64,000 nucleotides of DNA, taken from positions 654,584 through 718,583 of the forward strand of contig JBBFKT010000001.1 of the NCBI GenBank assembly GCA_037482015.1, given 5' to 3'. This stretch comes from Thermodesulforhabdaceae bacterium. GTDB taxonomy: Bacteria > Desulfobacterota > Syntrophobacteria > Syntrophobacterales > Thermodesulforhabdaceae. The notes under the pieces were generated by a model. It did no database searches, had not been told where the DNA came from, and saw only the letters and a program-made list of their open reading frames with translations. Of this stretch, positions 11,593-21,072 are shown piece by piece. The number at the start of each line of letters is the position of its first letter. The stretch's first letter is position 1. A program made the translations under genes and the position numbers.

Positions 11593-12018
11593 TCAATCGA
11601 CGATTTCCAACCCCATGCTTTTTGCCGTTCCTTCGATAGTCTTTATTGCCTTTTCAAGGTCTCTAGCATTTAGATCAGGAAGTTTTAGCTTTGCAATTTC
11701 TTCAATTTGGGATCTCGTAACCGTTCCAACCTTTGCCCGCCCAGGTTCTTGAGATCCCTTTGCTATCTGAGCAGCCTTTTTTAGAAGCACTGAAGCAGGT
11801 GGGGTTTTGGTAATAAAGGTAAAAGATTTATCTGAGTAAACGGTAATCACCACAGGGATGATCATTCCTTCCTGTCCCTGGGTTTTTGCGTTGAACGCTT
11901 TGCAAAACTCCATAATGTTTACGCCGTGCTGTCCCAAAGCAGGACCAATGGGTGGCGAAGGATTTGCTTGCCCCGCCGGAACCTGAAGTTTAATGTTGGC
12001 TATTACTTTTTTTGCCAT
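11593..12018 (-). CDS. rplK: 50S ribosomal protein L11
   Basis: A 141-residue protein of the GTPase-associated centre. It has the proline-rich N-terminal segment [21 protein letters not shown] and the C-terminal rRNA-binding domain ([13 protein letters not shown]-like). Length and sequence are typical. It starts 10 bases after the nusG stop, so the two genes are probably in one transcript. Confidence 0.98.
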   Translation of the reverse strand: MAKKVIANIKLQVPAGQANPSPPIGPALGQHGVNIMEFCKAFNAKTQGQEGMIIPVVITVYSDKSFTFITKTPPASVLLKKAAQIAKGSQEPGRAKVGTVTRSQIEEIAKLKLPDLNARDLEKAIKTIEGTAKSMGLEIVD

Positions 12019-12028
12019 ATATTTCCCC

Positions 12029-12574
12029 CTATAGGCGAGTTACTTGCTCAAAGGAAAGTTCTACAGGTGTAGGTCGTCCGAAAATGCTCACAAGCACTCG
12101 CACTTTACCTTTTTCCGTAAGCACCTCATCCACTATTCCATGGAAGTTAGCAAAAGGACCTTCCTCAACTCGAACCTGATCTCCCTTTTCAAAACTCTGT
12201 TTTGGACGTGGCTTCTGAGCCCCTTCGGCCATCTGCTTTTTGATGCGCTCTACTTCTTCTTCCGGAATCGGAACAGGTTTTTCTTTGCTTCCAATAAGTC
12301 CGGTTACTTTTGGGGTTGTTCTGACAAGATGCCACGTCTCATCATTAAGAACCATCTGAACAATAATGTAACCAGGATAAAATTTCCTGGATGAAGATTT
12401 TCTTTTCCCTTTTACAATCTCAATAACTTTTTCCGTAGGGACGAGAATTTCTCCGAAAAGTTGATCGAGACCGGCAGTTTTTGCCCGCTCCTTTATGGCC
12501 ACACTCACCTTGTGTTCAAAGCCAGAGTAAGTGTGCACGATATACCATTTTTTTTCTAATTCTCCACCGGCCAC
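12029..12574 (-). CDS. nusG: Transcription elongation and antitermination factor NusG
   Basis: A 181-residue protein with an N-terminal NGN domain ([16 protein letters not shown] start, [10 protein letters not shown] core) that binds RNA polymerase, and a C-terminal KOW domain ([22 protein letters not shown]) that contacts Rho or S10. It follows secE in the usual secE-nusG order and precedes rplK. Confidence 0.98.
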   Translation of the reverse strand: MAGGELEKKWYIVHTYSGFEHKVSVAIKERAKTAGLDQLFGEILVPTEKVIEIVKGKRKSSSRKFYPGYIIVQMVLNDETWHLVRTTPKVTGLIGSKEKPVPIPEEEVERIKKQMAEGAQKPRPKQSFEKGDQVRVEEGPFANFHGIVDEVLTEKGKVRVLVSIFGRPTPVELSFEQVTRL

Positions 12575-12600
12575 TGCTTATCTCCAATTCTATATCGGTG

Positions 12601-12843
12601 TTACCCTAGAAACCATCGCATGACATGGCTAAATATAGCATCCACTATACCCAGGTATATTCCGAAAATCATAACTACGATAACAACAATGGCTGTCGTC
12701 CCTATCGTTTGTTTCCGAGATGGCCATACCACCTTTTTAAGTTCGTAAACTACCTCCCTAAGGTAGCTTCGGAGTGAGTTTACCCAGTTTCCGATTCTGG
12801 TTAATATGTTTTCACTTTGCTTTGAAGGTCTTTTCGTCCCCAT
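12601..12843 (-). CDS. secE: Preprotein translocase subunit SecE
   Basis: An 80-residue single-span SecE. A basic amphipathic segment (YLREVVYELKKVVWPSRKQT, about residues 28-47) precedes one transmembrane helix (about 48-72). Together with SecY and SecG it forms the translocon. It is the short form found in most bacteria rather than the three-span enteric form. It lies between rpmG and nusG, as usual. Confidence 0.96.
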   Translation of the reverse strand: MGTKRPSKQSENILTRIGNWVNSLRSYLREVVYELKKVVWPSRKQTIGTTAIVVIVVMIFGIYLGIVDAIFSHVMRWFLG

Positions 12844-12888
12844 AAATACTCACTGTGAACTTTTTTCAATTTGTTTAACGACACAAAA

Positions 12889-12916
12889 GGAGAGAACGAG
12901 CTTTCCCGTTCTCTCC
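12889..12916 (-). terminator. Hairpin between rpmG and secE
   Basis: A perfect 10-base-pair stem, GGAGAGAACG (12889-12898) with CGTTCTCTCC (12907-12916), and an 8-base loop. On the minus strand it is followed by TTTTGTGT, a short T-run. It could partly terminate tuf-rpmG transcription before secE, or act as a processing site. Confidence 0.6.
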
Positions 12917-12928
12917 GCTTGATTTTTT

Positions 12929-13078
12929 CTACTTGGTTTCTTTGTGCTCCGTGTGCTTTCTGCACGACGGACAGTATTTTCTAAAAGCCAATTTGTCTGG
13001 GGTCGTCTTTTTGTTTTTCGTAGTTGTATAATTCCTACGTTTGCATTCTGAACAGGCTAACGTTATTAAAACTCGCAT
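12929..13078 (-). CDS. rpmG: 50S ribosomal protein L33
   Basis: A 49-residue gene. The translation begins [18 protein letters not shown] and ends KHTEHKETK. It keeps four cysteines in two pairs (CSEC and CPSC), the zinc-binding C+ form of L33. It starts 21 bases after the tuf stop and lies in the usual tuf-rpmG-secE order. Confidence 0.96.
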   Translation of the reverse strand: MRVLITLACSECKRRNYTTTKNKKTTPDKLAFRKYCPSCRKHTEHKETK

Positions 13079-13099
13079 GGTAATCCACCTTTTTGATGG

Positions 13100-14293
13100 T
13101 TACTGTAAAATTTCCGTAATAACTCCTGCGCCGACGGTGCGGCCTCCTTCACGGATTGCGAAGCGGAGTTCCTTTTCGAGAGCGACCGGGGTAATGAGTT
13201 CCACTTCAATGTTTGTGTTATCCCCGGGCATTATCATTTCTACTCCATCGGGGAGTTTGATCGTTCCGGTAACGTCTGTTGTTCTGAAGTAGAATTGAGG
13301 TCTGTAGCCCGAGAAGAAAGGCGTATGTCTTCCACCTTCTTCTTTCTTTAGCACGTAAACTTCTGCCTTGAACTTGGTGTGAGGTGTTATGCTTCCCGGC
13401 TTTGCTACAACCATTCCTCTTTCTACTTCTTCCTTCTTAATACCTCTAAGGAGTATTCCTATATTGTCTCCTGCTCGTCCTTCATCCAGAATCTTTCTGA
13501 ACATTTCAATACTTGTGCAAACCGTCTTCTGAGTAGGTCCAAAACCTACTATCTCAACTTCGTCTCCAACTTTTATTATACCTCGTTCTACTCTACCCGT
13601 TACTACTGTTCCTCGTCCACTTATGGAGAAGACGTCTTCTATAGGCATGAGAAATGGCTTGTCTACATCTCTTATAGGCTCGGGGATATAGTTATCTATA
13701 GCCTCCATAAGTTCAAAGATGCATTTTGCTTCAGGGCTGTTGGGATCGTTAGATTCCAGAGCCTTCAGAGCAGATCCCTTAACTACAGGCACTTCATCCC
13801 CGGGAAATCCGTAATTTGTAAGAAGTTCTCTTACTTCAAGTTCTACAAGTTCTATAAGCTCTGGATCATCAACCATATCGACCTTGTTAAGAAACACCAC
13901 AATGTAGGGAACTCCTACCTGCCTTGCAAGAAGAATGTGTTCTCTAGTCTGTGGCATCGGTCCATCGTCTGCTGCCACCACCAGAATCGCTCCATCCATC
14001 TGCGCCGCACCGGTAATCATGTTCTTGATGTAGTCAGCGTGACCTGGGCAGTCCACATGGGCATAATGTCTCTTGTCGGTCTCATACTCCACATGTGCTG
14101 TCGCTATCGTAATGCCTCGTTCTCTCTCTTCCGGCGCTTTGTCAATCTGATCAAAGGGAACAAACTCCGCAGACCCCTTAAACGACAATTGCTTTGTAAT
14201 CGCCGCCGTCAACGTCGTCTTCCCATGGTCAATGTGTCCTATCGTTCCCACATTTACATGCGGCTTCTTACGCTCAAATTTCTTCTTTCCCAT
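13100..14293 (-). CDS. tuf: Elongation factor Tu, complete copy
   Basis: A 397-residue GTPase that delivers aminoacyl-tRNA. The G motifs are GHIDHGKT (19-26), DCPGH (81-85) and NKVD (136-139), followed by beta-barrel domains 2 and 3 to the C-terminal [10 protein letters not shown]. It lies downstream of three tRNA genes, as tufB does in E. coli, and was probably transcribed with them. The second copy at 1-182 differs by one base in the overlapping part. Confidence 0.99.
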   Translation of the reverse strand: MGKKKFERKKPHVNVGTIGHIDHGKTTLTAAITKQLSFKGSAEFVPFDQIDKAPEERERGITIATAHVEYETDKRHYAHVDCPGHADYIKNMITGAAQMDGAILVVAADDGPMPQTREHILLARQVGVPYIVVFLNKVDMVDDPELIELVELEVRELLTNYGFPGDEVPVVKGSALKALESNDPNSPEAKCIFELMEAIDNYIPEPIRDVDKPFLMPIEDVFSISGRGTVVTGRVERGIIKVGDEVEIVGFGPTQKTVCTSIEMFRKILDEGRAGDNIGILLRGIKKEEVERGMVVAKPGSITPHTKFKAEVYVLKKEEGGRHTPFFSGYRPQFYFRTTDVTGTIKLPDGVEMIMPGDNTNIEVELITPVALEKELRFAIREGGRTVGAGVITEILQ

Positions 14294-14417
14294 CGTCCTC
14301 TCCTTCTACCCATTATAATACTCGTTTAACACTGCTAACATCGAGCTTTTTGACTTTTGCTGACCAAGTGAGGCGCTGAAGGACGGATTTGCATTACCAC
14401 ATTATGGGCAAAAAAAA

Positions 14418-14494
14418 TGGAGCCCACGACCGGGCTCGAACCGGTGAACCTCTTCCTTACCAAGGAAGTGCTCTACCTCCTGAGCTACGTGGGC
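14418..14494 (-). tRNA. tRNA-Thr (anticodon GGT)
   Basis: A cloverleaf on the minus strand: acceptor GCCCACG paired with CGTGGGC, D-arm GCTC..GAGC, anticodon stem CTTCC/GGAAG with loop TTGGTAA (anticodon GGT), and T-arm GGTTCGAGCC. The 3' CCA is encoded (14418-14420). It reads ACC and ACU codons. It lies about 125 bases upstream of tuf, matching the position of E. coli thrT. Confidence 0.96.
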
Positions 14495-14535
14495 TTACCA
14501 ACTTTGCTTGGAAGATTCCCCTCCTCTCCCAATCC

Positions 14536-14605
14536 CTACCTTTCAAAACATCTGCCCATGTAGTTCAGCGACGACGGCCCGCCCAGCGCCATCATCTCCT
14601 ACATG
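14536..14605 (-). other. GC-rich hairpin and possible 19-codon ORF between tRNA genes
   Basis: The 126-base spacer between tRNA-Tyr and tRNA-Thr(GGT) holds an inverted repeat with outer arms CATGTAG/CTACATG (14557-14563 and 14599-14605). An inner stem GATGATGGC/GCCGTCGTC pairs with two G-U pairs. The same DNA, read from the ATG at 14593-14595 to a TAG at 14536-14538, encodes a 19-residue peptide (MMALGGPSSLNYMGRCFER) just behind AGGAG. E. coli has tRNA-Gly at this place; I see no tRNA fold here. Function unknown. Confidence 0.45.
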
Positions 14606-14620
14606 TTACTTTATGCTTTC

Positions 14621-14706
<86 letters not shown>

Positions 14707-14763
14707 ACTATCAGAGCCGATATTCTTTACACACTTTTAAATCAAAATGCAAGTCTTTTTTGC

Positions 14764-14838
14764 TGGAGCTGGCGGTGGGATTCGAACCCGCAACCTGCTG
14801 ATTACAAATCAGCTGCTCTTCCGTTGAGCTACGCCAGC
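14764..14838 (-). tRNA. tRNA-Thr (anticodon TGT)
   Basis: Acceptor GCTGGCG pairs with CGCCAGC. The anticodon stem is GCTGA/TCAGC with loop TTTGTAA (anticodon TGT), and the T-arm is GGGTTCGAATCCC. CCA is encoded (14764-14766). It is the first tRNA of the array and corresponds to E. coli thrU. A promoter lies just upstream. Confidence 0.96.
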
Positions 14839-14851
14839 CTCAGGTGAGTTT

Positions 14852-14881
14852 TTAATATCATACAGAGACGGACATAGTCAA
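14852..14881 (-). promoter_or_regulatory. Candidate promoter of the tRNA-tuf operon
   Basis: On the minus strand, TTGACT (14876-14881) is followed after 18 bases by TATTAA (14852-14857). The predicted start falls a few bases before tRNA-Thr(TGT), as expected for a stable RNA operon. This is a motif-based call. Confidence 0.6.
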
Positions 14882-14948
14882 GGGCGCCCGAAAGGCTCTT
14901 CTTAAAAAAGCGTAAAAAGATAACATTCTAGACCTTTTTGGAAACAGC

Positions 14949-17177
14949 CTACAGACAGGTTACAGGATCTCGATCAACTATAACTCGAACTTTTCTCCTT
15001 AACCTGTCGACTAAATTGCTGTGCCAGACCTTTTCCAGAAATTCCGTAAGGAGCCCACTTTGTTTGGCTTTTAGAAGAATATGCCACCTGTATCGATCTC
15101 TCAGCTTAAAAGATGGAGCAGGAGCAGGACCAATTATTACACAGCTTTCTTGATCCACATTCCTGACCGTTTCTCTCATGAAATCGGCAAGACTGTAAAC
15201 ACTATCATAAGCTTTTTGCATGTCGGTTGATTCACAGATGATTCTAGCCATTCTCGCGTAAGGTGGGTATAAAAGTTTTTCCCGAGACTCTAGTTCTTTC
15301 TCGCAAAATAGTGAGTAATCACCTTTAGTGGCTGATTCAATAACATAATGGTATGGGTTGTAGGTTTGTATTATAACTCTCCCGATAGAGTCTCGCCGTC
15401 CGGATCTTCCCGAAACCTGCAACAGTTGTTGAGCCGTCAATTCTCCTGAGCGAAGGTCCGGAAGTGCTAAAGCTACATCAGCGTTAATAACCCCGGTTAG
15501 TGAGAGCATAGGAAAATCGTGCCCCTTGGTAATCATCTGAGTTCCAATAATGATATGCACTTTACCTTGTCTAACTTGATTCAGGACTGAAACCAAATCT
15601 TTCATATTTTTTATAACATCCCGGTCTATTCTTGCGATTTGAGCCTGGGGCAGGATTTTCTTGATTTCATTTTCGACCTTTTCTGTTCCAAAGCCTAAAT
15701 AGAGTAGAACGTTTTTTTCACACATGGGACAGATCTGCAATTTTTCCATTGAGAAACCGCAGTAATGGCATCTGAGATTTTGTTCATCAACATGATAAGT
15801 TAGCGGGATACTACATCTCCGACAGGTGGCCACATAACCACAGGATCTACAGAGCACGCAAGGTGAGTAGCCCCGGCGATTCAAAAAAAGAAGCGCCTGT
15901 AAACCCTTGGCAAAAGTCTCCTCCAGAGCTTCTCTGAGTCGCTTCGAGAATATCCTTGGAGAGCGTTCACGTCTCATGTCAATCACTTCTATTTCCGGAA
16001 GAGGTTGTCCGTGGACTCTTTGAGTGATTGTAAAAAGCCCGTAACGCCCTTCTCTGGCGTTGTGATAGGATTGAAGAGAAGGAGTAGCAGATCCTAGCAG
16101 GATAGGAATTTGTAGCATTTGAGCGCGCATAAGAGCCACATCGCGAGCGTTGTAACGCATGCGGTCTTCCTGTTTGTAGGATGGATCGTGTTCTTCATCG
16201 ACTATTATAAGCCCGCAGTTTTGTATGGGTAAAAAGACGGCGGATCTTGTTCCCAGCGCAACTTTTTTCTTGCCCTTTAGAAGAGCTTCCCACTGAGATA
16301 GTCTCACCTGGGGAGAAAGTCCGCTGTGCCACACAGCAAGTAATTCACCGAAACGGTTTCTGAATATGGCTTCGAGTTGGGTAATGAGAGCTATCTCTGG
16401 AGCAAGCACAAGCGCTGATTTCCCCATTGCTAAGGCTTTTTCAGCAAGGCGCAGGTAAATCTCCGTTTTTCCACTTCCTGTAACTCCGTAAAGCAAATAG
16501 GGTGCGAAAGAACTTTTCGTTAGAGCTATTACGGCTTTTTCAATAATCCTTGCCTGATCTGCAGTAAGTTGTTCGGGCACAGACGTTTCAATTGTCTGGC
16601 TAAAGTGCGATTCCAGCACATCTTCATCTGGAACCAATATTACATCGATCCAGCCTTTTTTCTTGGCTTTAACGATAAAACGATTCGAATCTTTCTTGAG
16701 ATATTCTCGAATTCTGGACAGGGGAAGTCCTGATGGATATCTTGCGAAGAGTTCTTTCAACCCTTCGTCGAAGGCTCTATCCTTTATGTCTTCTGGTGAG
16801 CATAAAAGCACGGCTGCTTTTGTTGTTCGTAAAGTTTGGGGCTTTTTAGGGGGTTTTCTGCGAAGTGGCTCGGGAAGTGCCATTAGTAATGTGAGTCCAA
16901 GCGGATACAAGTAATATGAGGAAATGCGTCGGCACAGGTTTATCAAGTCTTGAGGTAAAACTGGTTGCGAATCAAGGATTGCTATTATCGGTTTGGTAGT
17001 GATACCCGATGGTTCTTCGGCACTTACATCCAGCACCAGTCCAAGCCTGTGATGGCGGCCTATGGGAACAAGAACTCTACAGCCTCGAAGATCCCAATCC
17101 GGCTCTTTTCTATCTTCGAGGCTGTAAGTAAGGATGGTTTCTGTTGCATCGAGAAGCTGGACATGGAGAAAGATCAT
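14949..17177 (-). CDS. priA: Primosomal protein N' (replication restart helicase)
   Basis: A 742-residue superfamily 2 helicase that reloads the replisome at stalled forks. The N-terminal DNA-binding domain is followed by Walker A (GVTGSGKTEIY, about 227), the DEEH box (about 326), and a cysteine-rich zinc region (about 439-484) with paired CxxC motifs from CVLCRSC to CPMC. The last helicase motif includes QVSGRSGRRDSIGRV. Length is typical of PriA. The gene starts 14 bases after the M23 peptidase gene stops, so the two may form one transcript. Confidence 0.97.
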   Translation of the reverse strand: MIFLHVQLLDATETILTYSLEDRKEPDWDLRGCRVLVPIGRHHRLGLVLDVSAEEPSGITTKPIIAILDSQPVLPQDLINLCRRISSYYLYPLGLTLLMALPEPLRRKPPKKPQTLRTTKAAVLLCSPEDIKDRAFDEGLKELFARYPSGLPLSRIREYLKKDSNRFIVKAKKKGWIDVILVPDEDVLESHFSQTIETSVPEQLTADQARIIEKAVIALTKSSFAPYLLYGVTGSGKTEIYLRLAEKALAMGKSALVLAPEIALITQLEAIFRNRFGELLAVWHSGLSPQVRLSQWEALLKGKKKVALGTRSAVFLPIQNCGLIIVDEEHDPSYKQEDRMRYNARDVALMRAQMLQIPILLGSATPSLQSYHNAREGRYGLFTITQRVHGQPLPEIEVIDMRRERSPRIFSKRLREALEETFAKGLQALLFLNRRGYSPCVLCRSCGYVATCRRCSIPLTYHVDEQNLRCHYCGFSMEKLQICPMCEKNVLLYLGFGTEKVENEIKKILPQAQIARIDRDVIKNMKDLVSVLNQVRQGKVHIIIGTQMITKGHDFPMLSLTGVINADVALALPDLRSGELTAQQLLQVSGRSGRRDSIGRVIIQTYNPYHYVIESATKGDYSLFCEKELESREKLLYPPYARMARIICESTDMQKAYDSVYSLADFMRETVRNVDQESCVIIGPAPAPSFKLRDRYRWHILLKAKQSGLLTEFLEKVWHSNLVDRLRRKVRVIVDRDPVTCL

Positions 17178-17191
17178 GGTCTGATTTGGTT

Positions 17192-18286
17192 TTATTGGCT
17201 TTTCATCACAACTTTCCTGGCTTCTTCCTGAGTTATAAGAGTTCGATAGTTTTCGGCGGTGGCTTTGAATTTTCCAGCTAGAGCTTTAGGAATAGATTCC
17301 ATAGGAATGGAATCGGATATTGCCATGAAGTTTACAGGTCGTCCATTGGCATAGAATCTAAAATCCAGGTGAGGTCCTGTGGAAAGACCGGTCGAACCAA
17401 CATAGCCTATCACTTCGCCTCGTTCTACATATTTACCTACTCTTAGTCCTTTAGCAAACCTGGAAAGATGTCCGTAAGAGCTAGAATATACGCCGTTATG
17501 TTTTATTTCCACCAGATTTCCAAATCCTCCTTTCCTACCCATAAAAACTATTTTGCCTGCTCCAATAGCGCTTACAGGTGTTCCAGTAGGTGCGGCATAA
17601 TCAATACCAAAATGAGGTCTGTAAATTCTCAGAATGGGATGGAATCGACTTTTTGTGAACATGGATGAAATTCTTCTATATTGTAAAGGAGCTTTCAGAA
17701 AGGCTCTAGCAAGGGATTTTCCTTCCCCATCATAATATGCCCCTTTCTGACCAGAAGGTTGAAAGAAAAAGGCTTCATAGGTTTCCCCCTGAACAGTTAC
17801 TTTTGCTGCAAGTATCATCCACTGTTTTGACCCTGCCTTTGTTGGATGTGGTGTTGTTCCCAAAACAACGGAAAAAGTATCGCCTTTACGAATATCAGTT
17901 GCAAAGTCTATGTAAGAAGAAAAAATATCTGCAAGATCCAGTATAAGCGAAGGATGAAGCCCGGCTTTCACAGCCGAACTATAAAGATTGTCGCTTATGG
18001 ATCCGATGATTATCTTGAACGGCTTATTTGGTGAAGAAGTGTTCTCTCGATAAACCTGCTTTTCTTTAGAGAGACCTGCAAGTTTTAATGGAAACGGAGG
18101 TATTTCCTGCGAACACGCCTGTGCCTGATAGTTTGTGAAAGTATCCTGGGCTGCAAATAAAGTTGTTGTAGTGTAACTATTCAAGTCGTCCGTATTTTTA
18201 TTTATAATACCTTCTGCGGTAATGGAACTTAATATGATCGACAAAACAACCCATGATAACCCCCTGAGGGGATGAATATCTTTCAT
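17192..18286 (-). CDS. M23-family murein endopeptidase
   Basis: A 364-residue protein. A hydrophobic N-terminal segment (about 9-28) looks like a signal anchor or signal peptide. The middle (about 80-190) resembles the substrate-occluding N-terminal region of MepM/NlpD-type proteins. The C-terminal LytM domain has the zinc motif HFGIDYAAPTG (His about 224) and SSYGHLS (about 272) with HLDFR (about 306), so the metal ligands are present. It should cut peptidoglycan cross-links in the periplasm. It lies just upstream of priA; the functional link is not obvious. Confidence 0.9.
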   Translation of the reverse strand: MKDIHPLRGLSWVVLSIILSSITAEGIINKNTDDLNSYTTTTLFAAQDTFTNYQAQACSQEIPPFPLKLAGLSKEKQVYRENTSSPNKPFKIIIGSISDNLYSSAVKAGLHPSLILDLADIFSSYIDFATDIRKGDTFSVVLGTTPHPTKAGSKQWMILAAKVTVQGETYEAFFFQPSGQKGAYYDGEGKSLARAFLKAPLQYRRISSMFTKSRFHPILRIYRPHFGIDYAAPTGTPVSAIGAGKIVFMGRKGGFGNLVEIKHNGVYSSSYGHLSRFAKGLRVGKYVERGEVIGYVGSTGLSTGPHLDFRFYANGRPVNFMAISDSIPMESIPKALAGKFKATAENYRTLITQEEARKVVMKSQ

Positions 18287-18493
18287 AGCGAAAACTCCTC
18301 TTCCAGGAAGGTAGTGATAAGATTAGCCTGCGGTGTCCTATCATTACAAGGCAAGACGAAAAATTGTTTAGAAATACCCATTGATTGCCAGAATAGTTTC
18401 CATCTTGTTTATAGCGATAAAGCGAGCCACCCAGAGCTTTTCTATGGTGTAATTTCTCTATTTCGGCTCTGTTCATGATGAAAGAGAGATAGG

Positions 18494-18718
18494 CTATTTA
18501 AATCTTGCTAAAAATTCTTTTGCCCGGTTGAGTATGTCCTGAAAGGCATCTGAGCGGTGAGGGTCGATGTATCCGCAACCACTGTCTGAGACTTTATCGA
18601 AGACATAGTGGTTTTCGATATATTCCACAAGTTCCCTTAGTAAAGATATGGCTTCTCTGTTATTGTCCATGAGATTCTTCTCCAGTTTGAGTTTTGCCAT
18701 TAAGGTTACGGACTCCAC
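18494..18718 (-). CDS. Small hypothetical protein
   Basis: Up to 74 residues, rich in charged residues, with one CGY motif and no membrane segment or recognised domain. A GTG start at 18718 lies two bases from GGGAGG; an ATG at 18697 is further away, so the start is unsure. It stands alone, about 200 bases upstream of the M23 gene. Function unknown. Confidence 0.5.
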   Translation of the reverse strand: MESVTLMAKLKLEKNLMDNNREAISLLRELVEYIENHYVFDKVSDSGCGYIDPHRSDAFQDILNRAKEFLARFK

Positions 18719-18986
18719 TTCCTCCCTATACTAGAAAAGGGGGTAACGATCAACAGATTAAAAGATGTCCTGAATTCCTCTCTGTTGCCAATCAGTTATA
18801 AAACATGTTTACCATTTCCCTTAGGCGAACACAATGAAATGCTTTCGAAGTAATGGGAACCTTCTTTGATAATCCGCTTGGATGAAGGGTTTTCAGAGTG
18901 GAATTTTTGTTTTGCATTTTAGGGAGCAGAAATTATAAGATTCTGCGATCTTCACAAGCACCTTACAACTAATTAAGGAGATCCAT
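18719..18986. other. Intergenic region before tatD
   Basis: A 268-base divergent gap between the small minus-strand gene and tatD. I see no RNA gene, clear repeat or convincing promoter pair. The AGGAG site for tatD lies at its right end. Confidence 0.5.
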
Positions 18987-19766
18987 ATGATGCTTATTGA
19001 TACTCATGCTCATCTTGATTTTCCTGAGTTATCTCAGGATCTGGAAGGAGTGTTCCGTAGAGCTCTAGAGCGGTCGGTTGTTCACATTGTAACCGTTGGG
19101 ATTGACCTTAAAAGCAGTTTTTTCGCCTTGAAGCTTGCTCAGTCTTTTCCAAGAGTTTCTGCTACCGCAGGCGTTCATCCTCACGGAGCTCATGAGCTTT
19201 CAGCCCAGGAAAAGGATCAGCTTAGAGATCTTCTTGCCAAGAAAGAAGTGGTGGCTTTGGGAGAGATAGGACTGGATTACTATCGAGATCGTCAGCCAAG
19301 AGCGATTCAAAGGCGGTGCTTCCAGGAGCAGTTGGAAATTGCTGTCGAGGTTGGGAAGCCCGTGGTTTTTCATGTTAGGGAAGCTTTTGATGATTTCTTT
19401 TCTCTTGTTGAACCTGTGGCACCTAAACTTGCAGGAGGGGTTGTTCACTGTTTTTCAGGCGATTGGGAAATAGCTAAAAGGTGCCTTGATCTCGGTTTTT
19501 ACATTTCTATTCCAGGCGTGATAACCTACTCTAATGCCTTGATTCTTCGGGATGTAGTAAAGAGGGTGCCTGTAAATAGCATACTTGTTGAAACCGATGC
19601 GCCTTTTCTTGCACCGGTTCCCTATCGAGGTAAGCCCAACGAACCATCCTATGTTTTTTATACAGCCATGGAGATAGCAAATATAAAAGGGATGGATTTG
19701 GAAAGTCTTGGTGACCAAACGACTCAAAATGCGATAAGGGTTTTTAATATTTCTATCCAGACTTAA
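18987..19766 (+). CDS. tatD: TatD-family metal-dependent DNase
   Basis: A 259-residue amidohydrolase-fold nuclease. It has DTHAHLD (metal-binding HxH) at the N-terminus, GEIGLDYY (metal-binding Glu near 93), the histidines of VFHVRE and VHCFSG, and the late aspartate in LVETDAPFLAP. These match TatD/YcfH proteins, linked to DNA and tRNA quality control. The start follows AGGAG by 6 bases. The Pit transporter gene begins 15 bases later. Confidence 0.94.
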   Translation: MMLIDTHAHLDFPELSQDLEGVFRRALERSVVHIVTVGIDLKSSFFALKLAQSFPRVSATAGVHPHGAHELSAQEKDQLRDLLAKKEVVALGEIGLDYYRDRQPRAIQRRCFQEQLEIAVEVGKPVVFHVREAFDDFFSLVEPVAPKLAGGVVHCFSGDWEIAKRCLDLGFYISIPGVITYSNALILRDVVKRVPVNSILVETDAPFLAPVPYRGKPNEPSYVFYTAMEIANIKGMDLESLGDQTTQNAIRVFNISIQT

Positions 19767-19781
19767 AAGGATTAGTGATTA

Positions 19782-21014
19782 ATGGAATTATGGGTTTTAA
19801 TTCTGGGCTTTTTTGCTGGCGCCTATATGGCGTGGAACATCGGGGCAAATGATGTCGCAAACGGTATGGCATCTCCTGTTGGCGCTAAGGCAATCACTCT
19901 AAGGCAGGCTCTTATTATTGGTGCTATCCTTGACTTTTCAGGTGCGGTTCTTCTGGGTGCTCATGTTACTTCCACGATCACCAAAGGCATCATAGACTTG
20001 GAGGCTGTATCTTTTGCTCCTCAAGTTCTTATGCTTGGTTTTCTTGCGGCTTTACTTTCGGCAAGTTTTTGGGTCTTTGTTTCCACATGGTGTCAGTATC
20101 CTGTCTCGACAACTCACTCTATAGTTGGGGCTCTAATAGGTGTGGGGCTTATGGAGGGCGGTTTAAGAGCTATACACTGGGGAAAGTTAGGGTTTATTGT
20201 TATGAGCTGGATTGTATCGCCCGTTTTTGCTGGGGTGGTAGCTTTTCTTATATTTGTTTCTATCAGAAGACTCATTCTTAGAAGTTACGATGTGTTTGAT
20301 CAGACGGTAAAGTGGAGTCCGTTATTTGGAGGTATTACTTTCTTTGTTGTTTTGGTTTCTATCTTTTTAGGGACTTCCTTTGGAGCCAGGTTTAAGTATG
20401 TTGCATCTGTAGGGGTGCTAGTTGCATTAATCGTCGCTATCTCGGTTGGATTTGCAATTCAAATTTGGGCTAAAAGGATGCTCAAAGCCGGCACTAAAAC
20501 AGGAAATCCCGCTGAGGACGTTTTCCGTAAGCTTCAGATCTTTACTGCCTGTTATGTAGCCTTTGCCCATGGAGCTAACGATGTGGCTAATGCTGTAGGG
20601 CCTCTTGCAGCTATTTATGCCATATACAAAACGGGCATGATAACCTCCAAAACTGTAGTTCCCTTCTGGATGCTTGCTATTGGAGGAGGATTCATCGCTT
20701 TGGGGGTTTTTATGTGGGGCCACAAAGTGATTGAGACAGTTGGTCATAAGATAACCGAGCTGAACAATACTAGAGGTTACGCCGTAGATTTTGGAACTGC
20801 TACTTCAGTGCTTGTTGCATCAAAATTGGGGCTTCCCGTTTCCACCACCCACGCTGCCGTTGGAGCTGTGGTAGGGGTAGGCCTTGCGGGTGGTATGGCT
20901 GCTGTAGATCTAGGAGTCGTATGGCGTATTATATCATACTGGGTGGCAACCATCCCCCTTTCAGCCATTCCGGCGATGATCATTTTTAAGCTTCTAAAAT
21001 TCATCTTTTTGTAG
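19782..21014 (+). CDS. Inorganic phosphate transporter, Pit family
   Basis: A 410-residue inner-membrane protein with about ten hydrophobic segments. It contains the two repeated Pit signatures, GANDVANGMASPVGA near residue 22 and HGANDVANAVGPLAA near residue 266, each with the D-x-A-N core. Such proteins move metal-phosphate with protons or sodium. The next gene encodes its usual PhoU-like partner. The two lie 58 bases apart and likely form an operon. Confidence 0.95.
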   Translation: MELWVLILGFFAGAYMAWNIGANDVANGMASPVGAKAITLRQALIIGAILDFSGAVLLGAHVTSTITKGIIDLEAVSFAPQVLMLGFLAALLSASFWVFVSTWCQYPVSTTHSIVGALIGVGLMEGGLRAIHWGKLGFIVMSWIVSPVFAGVVAFLIFVSIRRLILRSYDVFDQTVKWSPLFGGITFFVVLVSIFLGTSFGARFKYVASVGVLVALIVAISVGFAIQIWAKRMLKAGTKTGNPAEDVFRKLQIFTACYVAFAHGANDVANAVGPLAAIYAIYKTGMITSKTVVPFWMLAIGGGFIALGVFMWGHKVIETVGHKITELNNTRGYAVDFGTATSVLVASKLGLPVSTTHAAVGAVVGVGLAGGMAAVDLGVVWRIISYWVATIPLSAIPAMIIFKLLKFIFL

Positions 21015-21072
21015 TAAAAGCAAACTTTACGCTATTGTTTAAGAAAGTCGAAACTTAGAAGGAGACGATTTA

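Noticed and set aside
13379-14329. 316-codon plus-strand ORF
   Set aside because: Antisense shadow of tuf; Tyr- and Ser-rich translation without domains.
14495-14620. Possible tRNA-Gly in the tRNA array
   Set aside because: No acceptor/T-arm pairing or TTCGA loop can be formed on either strand.
18198-18476. 92-codon minus-strand ORF
   Set aside because: Overlaps the start of the M23 peptidase gene in another frame; no ribosome binding site or domain seen.
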